Shown in pieces: positions 8,156-14,573 of a stretch of 34,094 nt of DNA. The translations under genes and the position numbers were made by a program. Every line of letters starts with the position of its first letter. The first letter of the stretch is position 1. Location: contig DIXO01000049.1 of the NCBI GenBank assembly GCA_002428735.1, positions 1 to 34,094 on the forward strand. The letters are read 5' to 3'. This stretch comes from Syntrophaceae bacterium UBA6078 (lineage in GTDB: Bacteria > Desulfobacterota > Syntrophia > Syntrophales > UBA2210). The notes below the pieces were generated by a model. It made no database searches. It was not told where the DNA came from and saw only the letters and a list, made by a program, of their open reading frames with translations.

Positions 8156-8273
8156 TACTGAGAGATTTCCAGGATATGATCTCATTCTCCTCGTGGGAAA
8201 GAGTACCCCGAAAAAAATCAGCTATCCGTAATTCCCCAAGTGCCGGTTCCAGACTCACTGATACGACCTTCTA

Positions 8274-9953
8274 TCATCTTTTTACTTCTTTCGGGCCACG
8301 GTCAGCCAATTTTCTCGTGATGTCCTCTATCAAATTTTCAATCTCCCCAGTGTCTCCTCGATGATCCGCCATCAGGGCCTCGATGGTGGCGAGTTCGGCT
8401 TTCACATATTCCATTGCTTGTTTGCGCATCGCCTCGATCGTCACATTGATACGACCTTCCCATTGGGCGCCAAGCCGTGAAAGGTTTACCTCAACCGCAC
8501 GCGGTATGAGGGAAAGAAAATGCCTCTCGAAGAACCCCCGGAACAGTGCCATCGGGATAAGAAACCAGAGCAGGTCGAAATGAAAGTCAAAAACACGGAT
8601 AAATCCGACATCCGGATGGTCCGGATAATCCACATCAATCGGCCAATCGACCTCCGCCAACTTCAACCCCAGCACTCTTTCAACGTTCTGACCCAGCAGG
8701 GCACGGAAGGAAGAGAGAATTCTGTCGAACCCATTACGGGCCTTCTCGAGCGTGCCGAGGAAAGAGCGGTTTTCGTTTCGGGAGATTCGTTCCATTTCCG
8801 TCGCCATTTCGTCTGTGAGCCATTCCTCATACCGACGGGTCAGGCGCCAGAGATTTCCCCGCCATTGGGACAGTTCCCGCTTAAGATCTTCCAGAAATTT
8901 TTCCTGAAGCGATATCTGCAGGCCGGCCAAATGCTGCATGATAAAGATCCTTGTTTGGCGGGAGTTTTCCCGGGCGATCAGCATAAGATCCTCGTGGATG
9001 GCGGTCAAACTCAGCCGCTTGTCCAGGATTCGGCGCCTAATCTCGTCTCGCTCCAGGTCGTCCCGAAGGGCACTTTCCCTGGCGATCTCCAGATAGCCCA
9101 GGCAGGACAGGGCAAGCGATCGCACCTTGTGCTGCAACAGGTTCTGGAGTTCACTGTCGCGGTGCACAGAAAGTTTGGACAGAATATCCGCCGCTATGGG
9201 ATCGCTATACAACTCTGTATCCAACCGGTTAGAAAAGAGATAGATAGGGTATACCTTTTTCAGTTCCTTCTTCAGAGATTTCTCCAGGAAACAGACAACC
9301 TCTTTTCGCTGTTCGATGGTCAGAAGATCGACCTTGGTCAACAGGAGAAAAATGTTCGGTGTATGACGCGCCAGGTCCCCGAGAAGTGCCAGATCGTCAT
9401 CTGAAAGAGGCCTGTCGGAACTGACAGCGACAATGGCAGCACCGACCGCGGGGAGCCACTCCTGTGAGGTTTTCATATGGGCCCTGAAAATACTCCCCAG
9501 ACCCGGGGTGTCCACCAGCCTCACCCCCGGATAATCCTTCAGGATCGGTGTCTCCACATCCATCACATCCACGTCCTTGGCATTGTTCGGGTTTCCCTGT
9601 TCGGAGATGAATTCAGACAGTTTTTGCAGGGAGATATCGGTCCGGGATCCGTTGCAATAGGTTACCGCTGCCCGCTCTTCCGGACCGTACTGAAGGCGTG
9701 TGATAACCGTCGTCACCGGCACAACACCTGTAGGAAGAATATGCTTTCCCAGCAAGCCGTTCAGGAAAGAACTTTTGCCTGCCTTGAATTGACCAAGAAT
9801 GGCCACGTCGATGGGTGGATTTTCGGTTAAGAGTGTTTTACATATCTCGATCTGACGGTTCAGAGAAACGATTTGAAATCTTTTGCAACTCTGGCGGATT
9901 GCGGTAAACAGGCCGTGTTCGGTAAGGTTGTTTTGCGTTGTTGTCTCTGCCAT
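8274..9953 (-). CDS. Bacterial dynamin-like GTPase
   Basis: 559 residues with a dynamin-type GTPase domain near the N-terminus: P-loop GQFKAGKSS at 54-62, a switch I threonine pair near 81-82, DTPGLGS at 148-154 and TKVD at 206-209. A long helical, charged region follows, as in the neck/trunk of bacterial dynamin-like proteins. A hydrophobic patch near residues 460-490 (FDLLWFLIPMALFRGFF) could be the membrane-inserting paddle. Known members bind membranes and remodel or stabilise them in a GTP-dependent way; the role here is inferred. AGGGGG spaced five bases before the ATG is the ribosome site, and it is the right arm of the hairpin made by the fluoride riboswitch just upstream. The enolase gene lies 326 bp downstream. 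Confidence 0.93.
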   Translation of the reverse strand: MAETTTQNNLTEHGLFTAIRQSCKRFQIVSLNRQIEICKTLLTENPPIDVAILGQFKAGKSSFLNGLLGKHILPTGVVPVTTVITRLQYGPEERAAVTYCNGSRTDISLQKLSEFISEQGNPNNAKDVDVMDVETPILKDYPGVRLVDTPGLGSIFRAHMKTSQEWLPAVGAAIVAVSSDRPLSDDDLALLGDLARHTPNIFLLLTKVDLLTIEQRKEVVCFLEKSLKKELKKVYPIYLFSNRLDTELYSDPIAADILSKLSVHRDSELQNLLQHKVRSLALSCLGYLEIARESALRDDLERDEIRRRILDKRLSLTAIHEDLMLIARENSRQTRIFIMQHLAGLQISLQEKFLEDLKRELSQWRGNLWRLTRRYEEWLTDEMATEMERISRNENRSFLGTLEKARNGFDRILSSFRALLGQNVERVLGLKLAEVDWPIDVDYPDHPDVGFIRVFDFHFDLLWFLIPMALFRGFFERHFLSLIPRAVEVNLSRLGAQWEGRINVTIEAMRKQAMEYVKAELATIEALMADHRGDTGEIENLIEDITRKLADRGPKEVKR

Positions 9954-9988
9954 AAAAACCCCCTATCAGAACCTTGTCTGGTAGGGGT
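9954..9988 (-). terminator. Riboswitch expression platform: hairpin overlapping ribosome site and followed by five U
   Basis: On the - strand, CCCCTA (9987-9982) pairs with TAGGGG (9965-9960) and CAGA (9980-9977) with TCTG (9970-9967), with one C-A mismatch between and a six-base loop. Five Us (9958-9954) follow immediately, and then the ATG. The left arm is the same strand that forms the aptamer pseudoknot. Without fluoride the hairpin can form, terminating transcription and/or masking the AGGGGG ribosome site; with fluoride the pseudoknot takes the left arm. This fits an ON switch. Confidence 0.8.
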
Positions 9989-10026
9989 CATCAGCCCAGT
10001 GGCGGTTGCGGCGAACCCCATCGCCT
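9978..10026 (-). promoter_or_regulatory. Fluoride riboswitch (crcB motif) aptamer
   Basis: Read on the - strand, the RNA runs GGCGATGGGGTTCGCC (10025-10010), GCAACCGCC (10009-10001), then ACTGGGCTGATGACCCCTAC (10000-9981). This matches the crcB motif in order: the GGCG/CGCC stem with an AUGGGG loop, the conserved AACC, a short GCC/GGC stem, the invariant GCUGAUGAC and the CCUAC 3' end. The loop GGGGU can pair with ACCCC to form the pseudoknot that defines fluoride aptamers. It sits directly upstream of the dynamin-like GTPase gene, on the same strand. Fluoride binding is established for this motif; the assignment here rests on sequence match by eye. Confidence 0.93.
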
Positions 10027-10352
10027 TCTGTGGAAAAGATCATATACCACCTGTAAAGTCAAGAGTGAATAAGGGTTTCAAGAGCCCCTCGTCAGAGAAA
10101 CCACCAGAACCCTTCCGCGTCGGGGACAAACAAAAAAACTGCCTTAGAGCGATGGGAAGCCAGGCTTAGTTTCTTCATTTCGACATAGAAATTTTTCCGG
10201 TATTTCACATTCTTTAATCCAAATCCGTTTGTTTACTCCCATAAAATTTGTTTCCGGATATACCGGTAATTATAGCAATGTGAATCACTTCTGTGCTATC
10301 TTGCTCTCCAACAAACGTCTTCTTCATCATTGCAACTTATGGAGGTTATTGA
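10027..10352. other. Divergent intergenic region between riboswitch and HIT gene
   Basis: No gene is seen. The stretch should contain the promoters for both the - strand riboswitch transcript and the + strand HIT gene. A TTGACT and a TATGAT occur upstream of the aptamer on the - strand, but only 12 bases apart, too close for a normal sigma-70 promoter. The right half (10150-10352) is AT-rich. Confidence 0.5.
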
Positions 10353-10787
10353 ATGGCTGAAGAACCTGATTGTGTTTTTTGCGACATTGTGGCGGGTAAA
10401 GCCCCCGCCCACAAGATTTATGAAGATGCATTATCCCTGTGCATTCTCGATATTCACCCGTACACTAAAGGACACTGCCTGGTGATCTCCAAACGTCATG
10501 TTCCCTGGTGGCACGAGTTGACGGATGAAGAAAATGTCAGCCTATTCAAAACGGCAAAGATTGTTGCCGATAAAATGATGCATGTTTTGAAACCGGACTT
10601 TGTTTTTCTCTACGCACGCGGCCGCAGAATTCCCCACACCCATCTTTTCTTGATTCCCACATATAGCGGCGATGTCCTGGATAGATTTTTCAACGCGCTG
10701 GAAAATTTCCAGGAATCCCCCCAGATGCTGGCAACCCTTACGACACCGGATGAGATGGGAGACGCTGCGCGCCTGCTCAAATTTTGA
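10353..10787 (+). CDS. HIT-family (histidine triad) protein with degenerate triad
   Basis: 144 residues. The N-terminus CVFCDIVAGKAPAHKIYEDA and the GHCLVISKRHV strand are typical of HIT hydrolases/transferases acting on nucleoside phosphate esters. The triad region reads IPHTHLFLIP: the first two histidines (95 and 97, including the position of the usual nucleophile) are kept, but the third is phenylalanine at 99. Activity may be altered. GGAGG lies seven bases before the ATG. It stands alone between two divergent blocks, and no partner is evident. Confidence 0.88.
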   Translation: MAEEPDCVFCDIVAGKAPAHKIYEDALSLCILDIHPYTKGHCLVISKRHVPWWHELTDEENVSLFKTAKIVADKMMHVLKPDFVFLYARGRRIPHTHLFLIPTYSGDVLDRFFNALENFQESPQMLATLTTPDEMGDAARLLKF

Positions 10788-10903
10788 AAAGGACGCCCTG
10801 TACGATACACTTTGAACACACCATCAAAGACACTCACGCGGCTTCCGAGTCCCAGCCCGATACGCGAGAATATCATCCTGCCAGTTTATGAAGGGAGATG
10901 GAA

Positions 10904-11344
10904 ATGATGATCGAAAAGGTGGTCATATTTGATTGGTCGGGGACACTCAGTCCCGAAGCCGTCCGGTTCGCGGAGGATGAGAACCTGAAACGGGAACTGG
11001 AGAGAAGCGGCCTCGCATCTCTCGGCATGGCCACTTCCGAGACCTTCTGGAACGAAATAGTCAATCCCACCTGGGAGGAGGGGAGCACCATTGCCGCCGG
11101 CACAGAGACGGCCAAGAGCGATATCGACTTAATGGTCATCGGGGAGCTTTCAATGGAGAACCTCCTGAGCCTCATGAGAGGCCCTGAACGAATCCTCGGA
11201 CGGCAGATCAACTCCTCATTGTATAGTGCGAAAGAGTATGGCAATCGAATGAAGGAGAAAGATCCGTTTGTTGCACGAGTTACGGCCGAGCCGAGAATTG
11301 TACTGATGGGAGAAGAGGATGAGCTACAAAGAATTGGCGGCTAA
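10904..11344 (+). pseudogene. Chimeric ORF: HAD-like N-terminus fused to nucleotidyltransferase C-terminus
   Basis: The first 60-65 residues (IEKVVIFDWSGTLSPEAVRF ... NPTWEEGST) match the start of the full-length HAD protein at 23116. From about residue 65 on, the sequence switches to the C-terminal part of a small nucleotidyltransferase of the MNT type: AGTETAKSDIDLMVIGELS with the Asp-x-Asp pair, then LGRQINSSLYSAKEYGNRM and a C-terminal EPRIVLMGEEDELQRI. The reading frame is intact, but the HAD part lacks all later motifs and the transferase lacks the start of its glycine-serine loop. GGGAG before 10904 is shared HAD-type leader sequence. It most likely arose by recombination at a short GGGAGC-like stretch. 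ATGs at 10898 and 10907 are alternative starts. Confidence 0.75.
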
Positions 11345-11405
11345 AAATCTTATAAGGCCTTTCAAGGACAAGGACCGGCACATCAAACAGCCTATGATTT
11401 TTTAA
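11319..11405 (+). pseudogene. Possible remnant of HEPN-type partner of the nucleotidyltransferase
   Basis: An ATG inside the end of the preceding ORF opens a 28-residue frame (MSYKELAAKNLIRPFKDKDR...) that stops at 11405. MNT-type nucleotidyltransferase genes are often followed, with overlap, by a HEPN-domain gene whose first residues look like this. The match is short and the call is inference. Confidence 0.35.
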
Positions 11406-11425
11406 GAAAAAAGTGAGAATAAATC

Positions 11426-11480
11426 TTGACAATCCCTCTTCGTGGTATTATTCATACCACATGTGGTACACAATAAACCA
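11426..11480 (+). promoter_or_regulatory. Promoter region with multi-half-site operator upstream of HTH regulator
   Basis: TTGACA at 11426-11431 is a perfect -35; TATTCA 17 bases later, or TATTAT at 11446, are candidate -10s. Overlapping and following it are half-sites GTGGTAT (11442-11448), ATACCAC (11454-11460), GTGGTA (11463-11468) and ACCAC (near 11476-11480). Two of them form the perfect palindrome TACCACATGTGGTA at 11455-11468. This arrangement is typical of autoregulation by an antitoxin-like or XRE repressor, most simply the product of 11542-11904. Confidence 0.65.
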
Positions 11481-11541
11481 CGGCGAACGGAGGAAGAGAG
11501 GAAGAAATGTATGGAGGTGAGCCAAGAAAGGGGGAGGAGCG

Positions 11542-11904
11542 ATGTTTGGTGAATTTATCAAGGAAAGAAGAGTCGCCAGAGACATCACTTTAAGAAAATT
11601 TTGTCAGGAACTCGATTTTGATGCCAGCAATTGGAGCAAGGTTGAGAGAGGTCTTCTCTCTCCACCCCAGGATGGAGAGAAGCTGAAGCGCATCGCTAAT
11701 CTAATCGGCATTAAGCAGGGATCGGATGAATGGCAAACAATGAAGGATCTGTCCCGCATCGGAGCGCAGATGCTCCCTGAGGACATCGCATCGGACAGAA
11801 GAATCCTAAATGCATTGCCTTTATTTTTCAGAACAGTGAGGAGTGACAAACCAACAGCGGAGGAATTAGACAGGCTGATAGAACTGCTCAAAAAGGGGGA
11901 CTAG
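11542..11904 (+). CDS. XRE-family helix-turn-helix regulator
   Basis: 120 residues. The N-terminal 60 or so form a Cro/C1-type HTH: FIKERRVARDITLRKFCQEL, then DASNWSKVERGLLSPP as the recognition helix and turn. The C-terminal half is helical and of unknown fold. GGGGGAGGAGCG precedes the ATG at 11542. It is probably the autorepressor acting on the GTGGTA/TACCAC sites upstream. The next ORF overlaps the typical position of a metallopeptidase or toxin partner but looks truncated. Confidence 0.85.
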   Translation: MFGEFIKERRVARDITLRKFCQELDFDASNWSKVERGLLSPPQDGEKLKRIANLIGIKQGSDEWQTMKDLSRIGAQMLPEDIASDRRILNALPLFFRTVRSDKPTAEELDRLIELLKKGD

Positions 11905-11907
11905 GCA

Positions 11908-12123
11908 TTGAATCAGGCCGAGTTCAGGTGCAAATGGCTCAGGTTGGAAGATATTTGGGATTGCGCGGAAGATGTCCGTAGCCGGTATTGGTCGGCAGAA
12001 AAAGCGGATCCCAATGCCGTGCTTTCGTGCATAAGCACTCAATTGTCAAGGCCATTTGGTGTTTCAACAGATGTTATCGAACGGCGCGTGGACAGGGAAA
12101 AATTGTGGCCACCGGATGTTTAG
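11908..12123 (+). CDS. Small ORF, probable remnant of an ImmA/IrrE-like partner
   Basis: 71 residues from a TTG start three bases after the HTH gene, with GGGG at 11895-11899 upstream. The C-terminus ISTQLSRPFGVSTDVIERRV resembles the end of ImmA/IrrE-type peptidases that accompany XRE regulators, but no HExxH zinc motif is present, so the catalytic part is missing or the gene is something else. Debris begins directly downstream, which supports decay. Confidence 0.5.
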   Translation: MNQAEFRCKWLRLEDIWDCAEDVRSRYWSAEKADPNAVLSCISTQLSRPFGVSTDVIERRVDREKLWPPDV

Positions 12124-12186
12124 ATGCACGGGGGAATTAGATCAAGCCTTGCAAGGACATATTATGGTTAGATATAGGTTATTCAT

Positions 12187-12240
12187 GGCTCGACCTCTTC
12201 GGATAGAATACCCGGGTTCCCTTATCGAGATCTTTGCATA
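12187..12240 (+). pseudogene. N-terminal scrap of a RAYT/IS200-like Y1 transposase
   Basis: The 17-18 codon frame MARPLRIEYPGSL followed by unrelated residues matches the nearly invariant start of REP-associated tyrosine transposases (MARPLRIEYPGA...). Similarity breaks at the leucine, and a stop follows. Only the start survives; a repeat copy lies 11 bp further on. Confidence 0.7.
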
Positions 12241-12251
12241 ATTACCTATTT

Positions 12252-12280
12252 TGTCATTTCGACCGAAGGGAGAAATCTTA
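12252..12280 (+). repeat. Solo copy of 29-bp repeat associated with the GIY-YIG gene
   Basis: The stretch TGTCATTTCGACCGAAGG plus its continuation to 12280 is identical over 29 bp to 18919-18947, and close (two mismatches seen) to the inverse at 19242-19268. This copy has no GIY-YIG gene next to it. Confidence 0.85.
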
Positions 12281-12461
12281 AGCAACGGTGAGCAGGGCAG
12301 TCAAGAGAGCTGAGGCGGGGATGCATCATTGCAAGACCTCACAATTCGTGCCGGAAGCCGTTTATGCGGCGCTTATGCGCGCCTCATCGAAGGGTAGTTA
12401 TCTGAATAACCACATCAAAGATCGTTATCACTGTCGACATGTGCGGTGAGGGAGTGAAACC

Positions 12462-14519
12462 ATGTTTATCGAGTCTATCAGGGTTCAGAACTTTCGATCC
12501 ATTGTCAACGAAACGCTCTCTTTTGACACGCTGACCGCGCTGGTTGGTCCGAACGGTGCTGGCAAGTCAAACTTCCTCCGCGCCTTGGCGTTGTTTTACA
12601 GCCCGTCTGCTCGCATTGACATAGAGGATTTCTATAACTCGGACCCAACGGCGGAAATTGTCGTGAGTATCACTTTTGCTGGTTTGTCCAAAGAGGCAGC
12701 CGAATTCTTTGGGAGCTACTTGCAGGGTGACAATCTAACCGTTGAACGCGTTTTCAAATTGGACGGTGGCAAGCCCACAGCCACATACCATGGTGCCTCT
12801 TTACAGAATCCCGAGTTTCAAGGAATTCGGGATGGTCTATCCGTCAAAGATCGCGGGAAGACTGCAAAACCAAAATATGATGCAATCAGAGCAAGATCTG
12901 AATATGGCGAACTGCCGGCATGGGATAACCTCAAACTCGCTGACGTAGAGCCTGCCCTCAAAAAATGGGAATCGGATCATTCCGATGTCTGCAAACGGCA
13001 GCGCGACGACGGGCATTTCTTCGGATTTACAGAGGTTGGCCGCGGCTACCTCGGTCGGTTCACTCGATTTCTTTTCATTCCGGCAGTGCGGGATGCATCA
13101 GCCGACGCGGCAGAGAGCCGCGGTTCTGTTCTTACTGATTTGATGGACATGGTCGTCCGCAGTGTTGTCGCTAACAAGGAAGCATTCAAGAAGCTGCGGG
13201 AAGAAACACAGACGAGATATGAAGAGATCATGCGTCCCGAAAATCTTGAAGAATTGAATGGTTTGGCGGGACTGCTTTCCAAGACCTTACAATCGTTCGT
13301 GCCGAATGCTTCCGTTGACCTTAATTGGCTTCCTCTGGATCAGATCAAAATCGAAATGCCAAAGGCGGACGTGAAACTGGTCGAAGACCATTACGCAACT
13401 GCCGTTAATCGAACTGGACACGGACTACAAAGGGCATTCATCCTGACGATGCTTCAGCATCTTGCAATGGCTCAATCCGTAGATGAGAGCAAGCCGAAAG
13501 ATACTACCGAATCGATTCCATCACCAGAGCCGAAGTCAGAGAACAAAGTCACGTTGCCCAACCTCGTCTTGGCGATTGAAGAGCCGGAACTTTACCAACA
13601 TCCGAACAGACAGAGACATCTCGCAAAAATCTTCCTGCAGCTGGCAAGCGGGATGACGCCAGGCGTCGCCGAAAAGACGCAGGTTATCTATGCCACCCAC
13701 TCGCCGCTGTTTGTAGGACTTGACCGATTCAATCAGATTAGGCTGCTCAGAAAATCCGACAATGGCGCAGGGAAACCGCGCATCACTAATGTTGTCGAAA
13801 CAACATTGGACAAAGTAGCAGGGAGAGTGTGGGAAGCCGATGGAAGCAAGGGCGATAAATACACAGGCGCGACCTTGATCAACAGGCTTCATTCAATCAT
13901 CACGCCCCTGGTGAATGAGGGATTCTTTGCAGATGCAGTAGTGCTTGTTGAAGGTGAGGATGATTACGCTGCGGTTATGGGTGCAGCTCGCGCCATGAAC
14001 AAGGACCTCGAAAGTCTCGGCGTGTCTGTCATTCCGGTCAATGGCAAGCGCAGTATGGATCGACCGGCAATCATTTTCCAAGAGTTCGGAATTCCTGTCT
14101 ATCTGTTGTGGGACTCTGACGGTGAAAAAGGCAAAACGGCGGGAGTCTGTACAACGTGCGGGAAACCCCTTGATGGGAAACCGGATCCTTGCGACAATCA
14201 TCGCCTTTTGCGCATCGTTGGAAAACCTCAAGAAGATTGGCCAGAACATCGAGAAACACATCATTGCTGCTTTAAACGCGACCTTGAATGCACGCTCAAG
14301 GCCGAAATTGGCGATGCTTTGTTTGAAAAAGTGCTCGGAGACTGTCAATCGGAATTTGCGATTCCCAAGCGCAAGCACGCCCTCAAGACCCCGGCCGTCA
14401 TTGCGACGATCATTGAGCGGGCACAGAAGGAGGGGAAGACCAGCACCACCCTTCAAAGCGTCGTTGATAGAATCCTCGCCCTCACAGGCACGGTAGGCGA
14501 CAAGAAGGCGATGTTGTGA
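12462..14519 (+). CDS. OLD-like ATP-dependent nuclease (AAA ATPase + TOPRIM)
   Basis: 685 residues. The N-terminus FIESIRVQNFRSIVNETL with P-loop GPNGAGKS at 29-36 is an SMC/RecF-like ATPase head. The second half of the head carries VLAIEEPELYQHP (Walker B) and YATHSPLFV (H-loop-like). A TOPRIM domain follows from about residue 488 (VVLVEGEDDYAAV, then VYLLWDSDGEK), giving the metal-binding acidic residues of OLD nucleases. Unusually, a CTTCGKP...PCDNH cluster near 562-578 could bind zinc inside the TOPRIM region. OLD-family enzymes act in phage defence; the partner is unclear because no UvrD-like (GajB) gene is present. GAGGGAG precedes the ATG. The type III mod gene starts 54 bp later, so they may share a transcript. 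Confidence 0.9.
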   Translation: MFIESIRVQNFRSIVNETLSFDTLTALVGPNGAGKSNFLRALALFYSPSARIDIEDFYNSDPTAEIVVSITFAGLSKEAAEFFGSYLQGDNLTVERVFKLDGGKPTATYHGASLQNPEFQGIRDGLSVKDRGKTAKPKYDAIRARSEYGELPAWDNLKLADVEPALKKWESDHSDVCKRQRDDGHFFGFTEVGRGYLGRFTRFLFIPAVRDASADAAESRGSVLTDLMDMVVRSVVANKEAFKKLREETQTRYEEIMRPENLEELNGLAGLLSKTLQSFVPNASVDLNWLPLDQIKIEMPKADVKLVEDHYATAVNRTGHGLQRAFILTMLQHLAMAQSVDESKPKDTTESIPSPEPKSENKVTLPNLVLAIEEPELYQHPNRQRHLAKIFLQLASGMTPGVAEKTQVIYATHSPLFVGLDRFNQIRLLRKSDNGAGKPRITNVVETTLDKVAGRVWEADGSKGDKYTGATLINRLHSIITPLVNEGFFADAVVLVEGEDDYAAVMGAARAMNKDLESLGVSVIPVNGKRSMDRPAIIFQEFGIPVYLLWDSDGEKGKTAGVCTTCGKPLDGKPDPCDNHRLLRIVGKPQEDWPEHRETHHCCFKRDLECTLKAEIGDALFEKVLGDCQSEFAIPKRKHALKTPAVIATIIERAQKEGKTSTTLQSVVDRILALTGTVGDKKAML

Positions 14520-14573
14520 TGGTGTTCTACTCGGCCTGAATCGGGTACGAATGCTAAGAAGGAGAGAATTTTT

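Larger units (their letters stand above)
7948..8273. other. 326-bp spacer between GTPase and enolase genes with two perfect inverted repeats
   Basis: No convincing gene is seen on either strand. The spacer contains the enolase ribosome site, an inverted repeat at 8044-8077, a weak promoter candidate at 8078-8105 and a short palindrome at 8135-8155 (listed separately). I looked for a second copy of the fluoride aptamer here and found none. Confidence 0.6.
12124..12461. other. Debris zone between HTH module and OLD-like gene
   Basis: Holds a transposase start (12187-12240) and a solo repeat (12252-12280), listed separately. An ORF of 42 codons at 12321-12449 (+) has no recognisable product. 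No other feature is supported. Confidence 0.6.

Noticed and set aside
10040..10075. Sigma-70 promoter for the riboswitch transcript (TTGACT and TATGAT)
   Set aside because: The two hexamers are only about 12 bases apart.
12240..12460. CRISPR array or tandem repeat from the recurring TCATTTCGACCGAAGG unit
   Set aside because: Only three copies exist in the window, far apart and in both orientations; no regular spacers.
12462..14519. Gabija GajA
   Set aside because: ATPase plus TOPRIM fits broadly, but no GajB-like UvrD helicase is adjacent, so the name is not supported.
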